DNA of 16,221 bases from an uncultured Collinsella sp. (GCA_958438125.1 CAUBQN010000029.1:1-16221); one strand, 5' to 3'. Shown: positions 6,687-12,876, counted from the first letter of the stretch. Notes: generated by a model from the sequence alone, not told the origin. Numbers and translations: made by a program.

Positions 6687-6752
6687 CCGAAGAGAGGTGC
6701 GCTGCCTTTATACGGCCTGTGATATGCAAGCCAGGCATACGCACATCTTCGG
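6687..6752 (-). promoter_or_regulatory. Three-part hairpin in the rpsQ-rplN spacer
   Basis: Within the 118-nt spacer, CCGAAGA (6687-6693) pairs with TCTTCGG (6746-6752), GTGCG (6697-6701) with CGCAC (6740-6744), and TGCCT (6703-6707) with AGGCA (6733-6737), separated by small internal loops. That is 17 pairs in 66 nt, with a 25-nt apical loop. An alternative inner stem GCCTG/CAGGC (6715-6719/6732-6736) competes with the last. It could be a ribosomal protein leader, an RNase III site, or a block between the S10-like and spc-like parts. No convincing promoter is seen. Confidence 0.5.
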
Positions 6753-6779
6753 AAACGTACAAGTCGTAAGAGCGACTGC

Positions 6780-7040
6780 TTATTTAGCGCGCTCGACGAC
6801 CTCGATGAGGCGCCAACGCTTCATCTTGGACATAGGACGGGTCTCCATAACGCGGACGGTGTCGCCCACGCCAGCCGTGCACTCCTCGTCGTGAGCGTGC
6901 AGCTTCTTGGAGCTGGTCATCATCTTGCCGTACTTGGGGTGACGCTTGCGCTCGGTGATGGTGACAACAATGGTCTTGGCACCGGAGACGGAGGTAACGA
7001 CACCCGTACGGACCTTACGCGAGTTACGCGAATCAGTCAT
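6780..7040 (-). CDS. rpsQ: 30S ribosomal protein S17
   Basis: An 86-residue OB-fold protein that binds 16S rRNA early in small-subunit assembly. Typical features are RTGVVTSVSGAKTIVVTI (residues 11-28), ERKRHPKYGK and the C-terminal KMKRWRLIEVVE. AAGGAG is well placed before the ATG, and rpmC ends 16 nt upstream. It is the last gene of the S10-like part before the structured spacer. Confidence 0.98.
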   Translation of the reverse strand: MTDSRNSRKVRTGVVTSVSGAKTIVVTITERKRHPKYGKMMTSSKKLHAHDEECTAGVGDTVRVMETRPMSKMKRWRLIEVVERAK

Positions 7041-7056
7041 GTTCTCTCCTTAGGTC

Positions 7057-7272
7057 CTACTCGGCGACAGCGGACTTCTCCGCTGCGATCTCGCGGGCGC
7101 GCTGCTCCGTGAGGACGCGAGCGATGTCCTTCTTCACGGTGTTGACGCGAGCGGTGTTGTCCAGCTGGCTGGTGGCCATCTGGAAACGAAGGTTAAAGAG
7201 CTCGGCGCGCATTTCCTTCAGCTTCTCAACGAGCTGAGCGTCCGAGAGCTCACGAATCTCTGCGGGCTTCAT
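7057..7272 (-). CDS. rpmC: 50S ribosomal protein L29
   Basis: A 71-residue two-helix protein near the polypeptide exit, a docking site for trigger factor and SRP together with L23. It starts MKPAEIRELSDAQL and contains the family segment KEMRAELFNLRFQMATSQL (residues 19-37). The start overlaps the rplP stop by one base (TAATG), which implies translational coupling. It is slightly longer than E. coli L29 (63) because of an Ala/Glu-rich tail. Confidence 0.97.
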   Translation of the reverse strand: MKPAEIRELSDAQLVEKLKEMRAELFNLRFQMATSQLDNTARVNTVKKDIARVLTEQRAREIAAEKSAVAE

Positions 7273-7775
7273 TAGTTCTCCTCCTTGGCGGCGGCGGCGT
7301 CCTCAGCAGCCCACTTGGCCTCGAGAGCGGCCTCCTCAGCCATCTCCTTCTCGATGCGCTGCTCAGCGTTCTTGGCAGCAACAATCTTGGTCTTGATGGG
7401 AAGCTTGTGCTGTGCAAGACGCAGAGCCTCGCGAGCGACCTCCTCGGGCACGCCCTTGACCTCGAACATGATGCGGCCGGGCTTGACGACGGCCACCCAC
7501 TCCTCGGGGTTACCCTTACCAGAACCCATGCGAGTCTCGGCAGGCTTCTTGGTGATGGGCTTATCGGGGAAGATCGTGATGTAGACACGACCGCCACGCT
7601 TCATGTAGCGGGTCATGGCAATACGAGCGGCCTCGATCTGACGGTTGGTGATCCAATGGGCCTCGAGAGCCTGGATACCAAACTCGCCGAAATGCAGCTC
7701 GGTATTACCCTTGGCCTGGCCCTTCATGGAGCCACGCTGCACCTTGCGGTGAAGAATACGCTTAGGGGCAAGCAC
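7272..7775 (-). CDS. rplP: 50S ribosomal protein L16 with acidic C-terminal tail
   Basis: L16 organises the A-site region of the large subunit. Residues 1-133 match the family closely: ALEAHWITNRQIEAARIAMT, KRGGRVYITIFPDKP, RMGSGKG and GVPEEVAREALRLAQHKLP. Family members usually end near residue 138. This one reaches 167, with an alanine- and glutamate-rich tail (about 138-167) that is probably helical. The start is GTG, overlapping the rpsC stop by one base (TAGTG), with AGGAGG 8-10 nt upstream. Translation is likely coupled on both sides. Confidence 0.97.
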   Translation of the reverse strand: MLAPKRILHRKVQRGSMKGQAKGNTELHFGEFGIQALEAHWITNRQIEAARIAMTRYMKRGGRVYITIFPDKPITKKPAETRMGSGKGNPEEWVAVVKPGRIMFEVKGVPEEVAREALRLAQHKLPIKTKIVAAKNAEQRIEKEMAEEAALEAKWAAEDAAAAKEEN

Positions 7776-8485
7776 TACTGACCCCTCCTCTCGGAGTTAC
7801 GACGACGAGGACGGGAAGAGCCCTCGAGTGCAGGGTTGGGAACAGGCTGGCCCGGGAGCTTCTCGCCCAGGTAGATCCAGACCTTCACGCCGCAAGCGCC
7901 CATGGTGGTGCTGGCGACAGCCGTGCCGTAGTCGATCTTGGCACGAAGGGTGTGCAGAGGCACGCGACCCTCACGGTACCACTCACGACGGCCCATCTCG
8001 GCACCGCCGAGACGACCGGAGCACTGGATACGGATGCCCTTAGCGCCGGCCTTGCGGGCGGACTGGACAGCCTTGCGCATAGCGCGACGGAAGGCAACGC
8101 GGCCCTCGAGCTGCTCGGCGATAGACTGAGCAACGAGGTTGGCGTCGAGCTCGGGGCGCTTGATCTCGACAACGTCGACGGAGAGCTGGCCCTTGGAGAC
8201 GCCAGCGACCTTCTCGAGCTCGGTGCGGAGGGCATCGATCTCGGCACCCTTCTTACCGATGACAACGCCGGGGCGAGCGGTGAGGATAATGACCTTCACC
8301 TTGTCGCCAGCGCGCTCGATCTCGACGCGGGAGACAGCTGCGCGGGAAAGACGCTTCTCGAGGTACTTGCGGATCTCGAGATCGTTACCGAGGGTCTTAG
8401 CGTAATCCTTCTCTGCGAACCAGCGGGAGCGCCAGTTCTCGGTGATGCCAAGACGGAAGCCGGTGGGGTAGACTTTCTGACCCAT
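7775..8485 (-). CDS. rpsC: 30S ribosomal protein S3
   Basis: A 236-residue S3, lining the mRNA entry channel where it helps unwind structured mRNA. It starts MGQKVYPTGFRLGITENWRS. The KH domain has VIGKKGAEI (GxxG loop) near residue 76, and the C-terminal half has GRLGGAEMGRREWYREGRVPLHTLRA. The tail is arginine-rich. AGGAGG lies over the end of rplV, which stops 6 nt upstream of the ATG. Confidence 0.98.
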   Translation of the reverse strand: MGQKVYPTGFRLGITENWRSRWFAEKDYAKTLGNDLEIRKYLEKRLSRAAVSRVEIERAGDKVKVIILTARPGVVIGKKGAEIDALRTELEKVAGVSKGQLSVDVVEIKRPELDANLVAQSIAEQLEGRVAFRRAMRKAVQSARKAGAKGIRIQCSGRLGGAEMGRREWYREGRVPLHTLRAKIDYGTAVASTTMGACGVKVWIYLGEKLPGQPVPNPALEGSSRPRRRNSERRGQ

Positions 8486-8491
8486 ACAGCT

Positions 8492-8863
8492 TTACGCCTC
8501 CTTTCGAGGAGCAACGACGACGGTGATGTGGGAAGTACGCTTCAGAATGCGAGAAGCGGAACCCTTGGCGCGGGGACGGATGCGCTTAAGCGTCGGACCC
8601 TCGTCAACATAGGCAGCGGCGACAACCAGGTTGTCGGCACGCAGACCGTTGTTGTTCTCGGCGTTCGCAACGGCGGAACGGAGAACCTTCTCGACATCCA
8701 CGGCGACGGCGCGGTCGCAGAAGTGGAGGATGTCGAAGGCCTGAGCGACAGGCTTGCGGCGGATCAGATCGACCACCAGGCGGGCCTTGCTGGGGGAAAC
8801 ACGCACGTACTTAGCGACGGCGCGAACCTCGGTGGCCTCAGTTTCAATAGACTTAGTTGCCAT
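8492..8863 (-). CDS. rplV: 50S ribosomal protein L22
   Basis: A 123-residue L22, whose beta-hairpin reaches the exit tunnel constriction; tip changes are known to give macrolide resistance in other bacteria. It has RVSPSKARLVVDLIR (residues 21-35), SAVANAENNNGL and RIRPRAKGSASRILKRTSHITV. The hairpin looks ordinary, with no insertion. A short N-terminal extension precedes the core. It starts 14 nt after the rpsS stop. Confidence 0.97.
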   Translation of the reverse strand: MATKSIETEATEVRAVAKYVRVSPSKARLVVDLIRRKPVAQAFDILHFCDRAVAVDVEKVLRSAVANAENNNGLRADNLVVAAAYVDEGPTLKRIRPRAKGSASRILKRTSHITVVVAPRKEA

Positions 8864-8877
8864 TTACGGTTAACCCC

Positions 8878-9138
8878 CTATTTGGCCTTGTGGCCACGGA
8901 ACGTACGAGTCGGCGCGAACTCGCCGAGCTTGTGACCAACCATGGACTCGGTAACATACACGGGCACATGCTTGCGGCCGTCGTGGACGGCGATGGTGTG
9001 ACCAACCATCTCGGGGAAGATGGTGGACGCGCGGGACCAGGTCTTCACGACGTCCTTCTTGCCAGCCTCGTTCATCGCGGTGATACGCGAGAGAAGGCGA
9101 GTCTCCACGAACGGGCCCTTTTTGAGACTTCTGCTCAT
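8878..9138 (-). CDS. rpsS: 30S ribosomal protein S19
   Basis: An 86-residue S19 of the 30S head, contacting A-site tRNA and helping form bridge B1a. RSLKKGPFVE at the start, TIFPEMVGHTIAVHDG in the middle and HKLGEFAPTRTFRGHK at the end are diagnostic. It is a few residues shorter than E. coli S19 at the C-terminus. AGGAG lies 8 nt upstream of the ATG, and rplB ends 32 nt before the start. Confidence 0.98.
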   Translation of the reverse strand: MSRSLKKGPFVETRLLSRITAMNEAGKKDVVKTWSRASTIFPEMVGHTIAVHDGRKHVPVYVTESMVGHKLGEFAPTRTFRGHKAK

Positions 9139-9170
9139 AAGTGCTTTCTCCTAAAACTCGGTATCCGAAA

Positions 9171-10001
9171 TTACTTCTTACGGCGACGAATGATGTGCTG
9201 GTTCGAGACCTTCTTCTTCTTGCGCGTACGAAGGCCCTTCGTCGGCTTACCCCAGGGGGTAACGGAGGGACGACCAGAGGTGTGGTTCTTGCCCTCGCCA
9301 CCGCCGTGCGGGTGGTCGACAGGGTTCATGACGGTACCGCGGACGGTCGGGCGCACGTTCATGTGACGCTTACGGCCGGCCTTGCCGATGACGATGTTGG
9401 AGTGATCGGCGTTGCCGACCTCACCGACGGTGGCGCGGCAGGTAACGAGGATGCGGCGCATCTCGGAGGAAGGCATACGGACGATAGCGTACTTGCCCTC
9501 CTTACCCATCAGCTGGCAGGAGTTACCGGCGGAACGGGCGATAGCAGCGCCCTTGCCCGGCTGGAACTCGACGGCGTGGATGAGCGTACCGACGGGAATG
9601 TCGGCGAGGGGCAGAGCGTTGCCCGGCTTGATGTCGGCGTCAGAACCGGACATGATGGTCTGACCGACCTCGAGGCCCTTGGGGGCCAGGATGTAGCGCT
9701 TCTCACCGTCAGCGTAGTGCAGCAGAGCGATGCGAGCGGAACGGTTCGGATCGTACTCGATCGTGGCAACCTTGGCGGGCACGCCGTCCTTGTTGCGCTT
9801 GAAGTCGATCACGCGGTAACGACGCTTCACGCCGCCGCCCTGGTGGCGGGTGGTGATGCGGCCGTTGTTGTTACGACCGGCCTTCTTGGGCAGGGGCTCG
9901 AGAAGAGACTTCTCGGGCTTGGTGCAGGTGATCTCGGAGAAGTCGGAGATCGTCTGCCAACGCCTACCAGCGGAGGTCGGCTTAAGGTGCTTTACAGCCA
10001 T
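9171..10001 (-). CDS. rplB: 50S ribosomal protein L2
   Basis: L2 is essential for subunit joining and peptidyl transfer. I place the start at ATG 10001-9999, because MAVKHLKPTSAGRR aligns with the conserved L2 N-terminus and GAAAGGGA precedes it. The open frame runs back to 10076, but those 25 codons cross spacer RNA hairpins. This gives 276 residues, the family length. The functional histidine motif HPHGGGEG is at residues 230-237 (H230 is the counterpart of E. coli H229), and the tail is lysine/arginine-rich. An unusually long structured spacer of 179 nt lies upstream, so this gene may be separately controlled. Confidence 0.97.
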   Translation of the reverse strand: MAVKHLKPTSAGRRWQTISDFSEITCTKPEKSLLEPLPKKAGRNNNGRITTRHQGGGVKRRYRVIDFKRNKDGVPAKVATIEYDPNRSARIALLHYADGEKRYILAPKGLEVGQTIMSGSDADIKPGNALPLADIPVGTLIHAVEFQPGKGAAIARSAGNSCQLMGKEGKYAIVRMPSSEMRRILVTCRATVGEVGNADHSNIVIGKAGRKRHMNVRPTVRGTVMNPVDHPHGGGEGKNHTSGRPSVTPWGKPTKGLRTRKKKKVSNQHIIRRRKK

Positions 10002-10031
10002 TACAATCCCTTTCAATAGGAATCCGTTAGC

Positions 10032-10072
10032 CATCGCAGACAGGGATTCGAGGTTCTGCCTCGGGTGCGATG
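10032..10072 (-). promoter_or_regulatory. Hairpin just upstream of rplB
   Basis: CATCGCA (10032-10038) pairs with TGCGATG (10066-10072), and an inner stem pairs CGAGG (10049-10053) with CCTCG (10059-10063) around 5 nt. It is the last structure before rplB and ends about 30 nt before the start codon, leaving the ribosome binding site free. It is probably part of a leader RNA. Confidence 0.5.
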
Positions 10073-10081
10073 ACACCGGAC

Positions 10082-10107
10082 GTATACACGGTTCCGGGCG
10101 TGTCCAT
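10082..10107 (-). repeat. 26-nt element shared with the rplC upstream region (copy in the rplW-rplB spacer)
   Basis: This 26-nt segment matches 11947-11972 at 23 positions. On the transcribed (minus) strand it reads ATGG, then ACACG, an 8-nt loop CCCGGAAC, CGTGT, then ATAC. The ACACG/CGTGT stem is on the plus strand at 10099-10103 and 10086-10090. A competing stem, GGGCGT/ACGCCC (10096-10101/10113-10118), would break it. See the finding on the duplicated element. Confidence 0.6.
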
Positions 10108-10126
10108 TTTATACGCCCAAAACCTT

Positions 10127-10162
10127 GAGCTCTCGCCTCCCCTATTTGGGAGGCATGAGCTC
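10127..10162 (-). promoter_or_regulatory. Strong hairpin after rplW, possible attenuator
   Basis: GAGCTC (10127-10132) pairs with GAGCTC (10157-10162), and GCCTCCC (10135-10141) with GGGAGGC (10148-10154). A 2x2 internal loop separates them and the apical loop is 6 nt, giving 13 pairs. On the minus strand it starts 18 nt after the rplW stop and is followed by AAGGTTTT, a poor U-tract. A partial terminator or attenuator, or an mRNA-processing site before rplB, is likely. Confidence 0.6.
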
Positions 10163-10180
10163 ACTCAACAGCAGCGAGTC

Positions 10181-10468
10181 TTAGGCCTGGTTGCCAAAGA
10201 CCTCGATGGTGTCGCCCTCGGCCAGCGTGACGATGGCCTTCTTCCAAGAACGGGTCTTGCCGGCGACATAGCGCACGCGCTTGGTCTTGGGCTTGACCGT
10301 CAGGGTGTTCACGCGAACGACCTTGACGCCGAAGATCTCCTCGACAGCGTCCTTGATCTGATACTTGTTAGCATCCTTGGCGACCTCGAACGTGTACTTG
10401 TTCAGCTCCATGCCGGAGAAGGAACGTTCGGACACGATCGGACGGATGATGATCTCGTGGGCGGTCAT
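10181..10468 (-). CDS. rplW: 50S ribosomal protein L23
   Basis: A 95-residue L23, which sits at the tunnel exit and docks trigger factor and SRP. It has IIRPIVSERSF (residues 7-17), YTFEVAKDANKYQIKDAVE and FGVKVVRVNTL. The start codon directly abuts the rplD stop with no spacer, and GGGAGG lies in the end of rplD, so translation is coupled. A 179-nt structured spacer follows. Confidence 0.97.
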   Translation of the reverse strand: MTAHEIIIRPIVSERSFSGMELNKYTFEVAKDANKYQIKDAVEEIFGVKVVRVNTLTVKPKTKRVRYVAGKTRSWKKAIVTLAEGDTIEVFGNQA

Positions 10469-11095
10469 TTATGCAAGCACCTCCCCGAAGTGAGCGGCGA
10501 TGTCGGCGGGCATCAGCACGGCGTTGTTGTTGACGAGATCGTAGGTGTTGGCCTCGTCAGCGGTGATGATGAACGTCTTGGGAATGTTGCGGAACGACAG
10601 GTAGGCGTTGACGTCCTCATCGCGAACGATGATGGTCAGACGCTTGCCCTCAAGGCCGAGAGCCTTGAGCATGGCGACGGCAGCCTTGGTGGAAGGCTTC
10701 TCGAAGCCGTAGTCGTCGACGAGCACGAGCTCGCCATCGGCCAGCTTGGCGGACAGCGCGGAGCGCATAGCCAGCTTGACCTCCTTGTTGTTCATACGCT
10801 TAGCGTAGGAACGGGGCTTGGGGGCGAAGACAACGCCACCGTGACGCCACTGGGCAGCACGGATGGAACCCTGGCGGGCACGGCCGGTGCCCTTCTGACG
10901 CCAAGGCTTCTTGCCGCCACCGGAAACCTCAGAGCGGCCCTTAGCGGACTGGGTGCCCTGACGCCAAGAGGCCATCTGGCACTTGACGATGTGGTGCATA
11001 ACGTGGATGTTCGGCTCGATGCCGTACACCTCAGCGGCGAGCTCGGCCTCGGCGACCTTCTTGCCCTCGCTGTTCTTTACTTCAAACTTTGCCAT
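10469..11095 (-). CDS. rplD: 50S ribosomal protein L4
   Basis: A 208-residue L4 with its tunnel-lining loop (GGGKKPWRQKGTGRARQGS, residues about 59-77) and a globular C-terminal domain. In E. coli L4 also represses the S10 operon by binding the rpsJ leader; here any such control would have to act on the rplC leader or elsewhere. AAGGAG is well placed, and rplC ends 46 nt upstream. Confidence 0.97.
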   Translation of the reverse strand: MAKFEVKNSEGKKVAEAELAAEVYGIEPNIHVMHHIVKCQMASWRQGTQSAKGRSEVSGGGKKPWRQKGTGRARQGSIRAAQWRHGGVVFAPKPRSYAKRMNNKEVKLAMRSALSAKLADGELVLVDDYGFEKPSTKAAVAMLKALGLEGKRLTIIVRDEDVNAYLSFRNIPKTFIITADEANTYDLVNNNAVLMPADIAAHFGEVLA

Positions 11096-11141
11096 TTAAG
11101 TGTTCTCCTTGGTATGACGCTGGGCTAAATGGGCTGGGCCC

Positions 11142-11762
11142 TTAGGCCATACGGATGGCGACGAGACCATTCTTGGCACCCGGGACAGCGCCCTTGACCA
11201 AGATGAGGTTCTGCTCGGCATCGATGCGGACAACGGAAAGGTTCTTGACGGTAACGCGCTCGTTACCCATGTGACCGGCCATCTTGACGCCCTTGAGGAC
11301 GCGCGCAGGATAGGCGCACTGACCGATAGAACCGGGGTGACGCTGGAAGTGAGAACCATGCGTCATAGGACCGCGGCGCTGACCCCAGCGCTTGATGCGA
11401 CCCTGGAAGCCCTTACCCTTGGAGGTACCGATGACGTCGACCTTCTCGACATCAGCGAAATCAGCGACGGTGACAACCTCGCCGACCTTGTGCTCCTCGC
11501 CGTTCTCGACGCGGACCTCACGAAGGAAACGGACAGGCTCGACGCCAGCCTTGGCGAAGTGACCAGCCATGGGCTTGTTCACGTTCTTGGCCTTGATGTC
11601 GCCGAAACCGATCTGGACGGCGTCATAGCCGTCGGTTGCCTGAGTTTTAACCTGCGAGACAGCGCAGGGGCCAGCCTGGATGACCGTGACGGGAACGACG
11701 TTGTCGTCCTCGTCCCAAACCTGGGTCATGCCAATCTTGCGGCCGAGAATCATGCTGATCAA
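11142..11762 (-). CDS. rplC: 50S ribosomal protein L3, first gene of the operon
   Basis: A 206-residue L3, an assembly initiator whose loop reaches the peptidyl transferase centre. ILGRKIGMTQVWDEDDNVVP at the start and GTSKGKGFQG, HPGSIG and KMAGHMG further on are diagnostic. Two starts are possible: TTG at 11762, with GGGA 7 nt upstream, or ATG at 11753, with no ribosome binding site at a good distance. I keep TTG. The Shine-Dalgarno bases are themselves paired in a predicted hairpin. rpsJ, the normal upstream neighbour, is absent; 430 nt of non-coding DNA precedes the gene instead. Confidence 0.95.
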   Translation of the reverse strand: MISMILGRKIGMTQVWDEDDNVVPVTVIQAGPCAVSQVKTQATDGYDAVQIGFGDIKAKNVNKPMAGHFAKAGVEPVRFLREVRVENGEEHKVGEVVTVADFADVEKVDVIGTSKGKGFQGRIKRWGQRRGPMTHGSHFQRHPGSIGQCAYPARVLKGVKMAGHMGNERVTVKNLSVVRIDAEQNLILVKGAVPGAKNGLVAIRMA

Positions 11763-11769
11763 GATATGA

Positions 11770-11834
11770 TCCCAACTCTCGCGTGGTCTTGGGACAATGC
11801 GTACACCACCGAGCGTACGCCCCTAGAGGACCAC
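11770..11834 (-). promoter_or_regulatory. rplC leader with Shine-Dalgarno-sequestering hairpin
   Basis: In the minus-strand RNA, UCCCAA (11794-11789) can pair with UUGGGA (11775-11770), burying the only Shine-Dalgarno-like bases. The loop of that stem holds GACCAC (11788-11783), complementary to GUGGUC (11834-11829). That second helix would enclose a GCGUAC/GUACGC hairpin (11820-11815/11804-11799). The two long pairings cannot easily coexist, except as a pseudoknot. The arrangement resembles a translational switch of the kind used for ribosomal protein feedback. Confidence 0.45.
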
Positions 11835-11858
11835 TACTTACACGACGTGCTCCCCAGC

Positions 11859-11886
11859 CTTGTATTGCGTCCGGACTACCTGACAA
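11859..11886 (-). promoter_or_regulatory. Candidate promoter for the ribosomal protein operon
   Basis: Minus-strand TTGTCA (11886-11881), a 16-nt spacer and TACAAG (11864-11859) would start a transcript near 11850, giving a leader of about 90 nt containing the sequestering hairpin. An alternative is TATACT (11951-11946), at the edge of the 26-nt shared element, but it has no recognisable -35. Confidence 0.3.
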
Positions 11887-11946
11887 CCCTATTAAGCAGG
11901 CATTTTGTCCAGCCAGAATACTCCCCTGGTTTCACACAGCTGTTTA

Positions 11947-11972
11947 GTATACACGGCTGCGGGCGTATCCAT
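11947..11972 (-). repeat. 26-nt element shared with the rplW-rplB spacer (copy upstream of rplC)
   Basis: This copy matches 10082-10107 at 23 of 26 positions. On the minus strand it reads ATGG, ATACG, an 8-nt loop CCCGCAGC, CGTGT, ATAC. The single stem difference (C to T) still allows a U-G pair with CGUGU in the minus-strand RNA, whereas it would be an A-C mismatch in a plus-strand RNA. The other two differences are in the loop. Confidence 0.6.
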
Positions 11973-12030
11973 CGAGATTCATATTTCACTCACATTGTTT
12001 ACGCAGGTAAAGTGCGTGGAGTCGCCTGGG

Positions 12031-12165
12031 CTTGGCAGAGGGGCGGCGAAATATATTAAGTTTGCTGCTCTACAGTCCTGCGCAAGACGGAAAGCACATT
12101 AAGTGCTTTCCTTTGCGTGCGGAACTCGCGACAAACTTAATATATTTCGCTGCCCCTCTGCCAAG
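12031..12165. repeat. 34-nt near-perfect inverted repeat enclosing a 9-bp hairpin
   Basis: The arms 12031-12064 and 12132-12165 are reverse complements at 33 of 34 positions; the one difference is G-U pairable. The arms combine a GC-rich end (CTTGGCAGAGGGGC) with an AT-rich end (AAATATATTAAGTTTG). The 67-nt centre contains GGAAAGCAC/GTGCTTTCC (12089-12097/12103-12111) with a 5-nt loop. Weaker complementarity extends outward to about 12016 and 12180. No U-run follows in either direction. It lies between the phosphatase stop (12193) and the rplC leader, and may act as a terminator or processing signal, a MITE-like element, or an invertible segment. Confidence 0.75.
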
Positions 12166-12192
12166 CTCGGGAGACGACACGTTGATGTCTGC

Positions 12193-12837
12193 TTAACTCT
12201 GCTCGTTCAGGCTAATGACTTTGTTGGGGTCCACTATTTGCTGGAGAGTGAACTTGCATTGGGGCCTGTCACTCTCTCCTTGCAAATCTTCCTCGTCAAA
12301 ATCGAAGATCATGATGGCGCAGTTGGGGAGTTTTGTTGGGAACTCGAAGCCCTCTGGGGCTGCAGCCTTGATGAATTGGCGGCTGGCGCTGCCGTGGCTT
12401 ACTGCTAGGAGGGTTTCGATGCCATCGGCGCCCATGAGATTGGTGAGGGTGTCTACCATGCGCTCTTGCAGTGCGCGGCTTCCTTCTCCTCCGAAGGGGA
12501 CCAGGTCCTCGCCCGGATCCCAGACGTCGGTGGGCAGGGCGTCGTGGGGGCCTTCTTCGAAGGTGCCGTAGCAGCGCTCGATGATGCCTTCGCAGGACTC
12601 GACTGCTGCGTCCGGGCCGAGGAGCTCGCATGCGACGAGGCTTGCTGTGTCCATGGCTCGGCCTAAGGGTGATGAGACAACTTTGTCGGGGACGACGCCG
12701 TGGGCCTTGAGCCATGCGGCTGCCATCCCGGCTTGCTGACGGCCTAAGTCGGTGAGCGGTGAGTCGCAGCGACCTTGGACGAGCTTTTTGACGTTGAATT
12801 CCGTCTGGCCATGACGAAGTAGATATAGACGCTTCAT
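12193..12837 (-). CDS. Histidine phosphatase family protein (phosphoglycerate-mutase-like)
   Basis: A 214-residue cytosolic phosphatase or mutase. The catalytic phosphohistidine motif is LRHGQTEFN (R8, H9, G10), with R23, SSPLGRAMDTA (R60), the proton donor E87 in ERCYGTFEE, and the second histidine in VSHGSA (H148). This is the branch 1 fold, shared by phosphoglycerate mutases, CobC and broad-specificity phosphatases, so the substrate is open. AAGGGGAG precedes the ATG. It follows the cation transporter by 39 nt and is probably co-transcribed with it. The large inverted repeat begins 28 nt after its stop. Confidence 0.9.
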   Translation of the reverse strand: MKRLYLLRHGQTEFNVKKLVQGRCDSPLTDLGRQQAGMAAAWLKAHGVVPDKVVSSPLGRAMDTASLVACELLGPDAAVESCEGIIERCYGTFEEGPHDALPTDVWDPGEDLVPFGGEGSRALQERMVDTLTNLMGADGIETLLAVSHGSASRQFIKAAAPEGFEFPTKLPNCAIMIFDFDEEDLQGESDRPQCKFTLQQIVDPNKVISLNEQS

Positions 12838-12876
12838 GCTCTCCCCTTCTGTATAACTTGCTTTACCGGCACAGCC

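Noticed and set aside
6707..6765. Internal promoter before rplN (TATAAA or TTGTAC-17-TATGCC on the minus strand)
   Set aside because: TATAAA has no -35 at the right distance. The TTGTAC/TATGCC pair has a weak -10 and lies inside the composite hairpin. Not strong enough to annotate.
7952..8935. 327-codon plus-strand open frame across rpsC and rplV
   Set aside because: It is the shadow of highly conserved ribosomal protein genes, is repetitive in Gly/Asp/Leu and lacks a ribosome binding site.
10002..10076. N-terminal extension of L2 by 25 residues
   Set aside because: The extension has no similarity to L2 and crosses spacer hairpins. The internal ATG at 10001 has a proper ribosome binding site and gives the conserved N-terminus.
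10070..11128. 352-codon plus-strand open frame across rplW and rplD
   Set aside because: Antisense to confirmed ribosomal protein genes, with a composition typical of such shadows.
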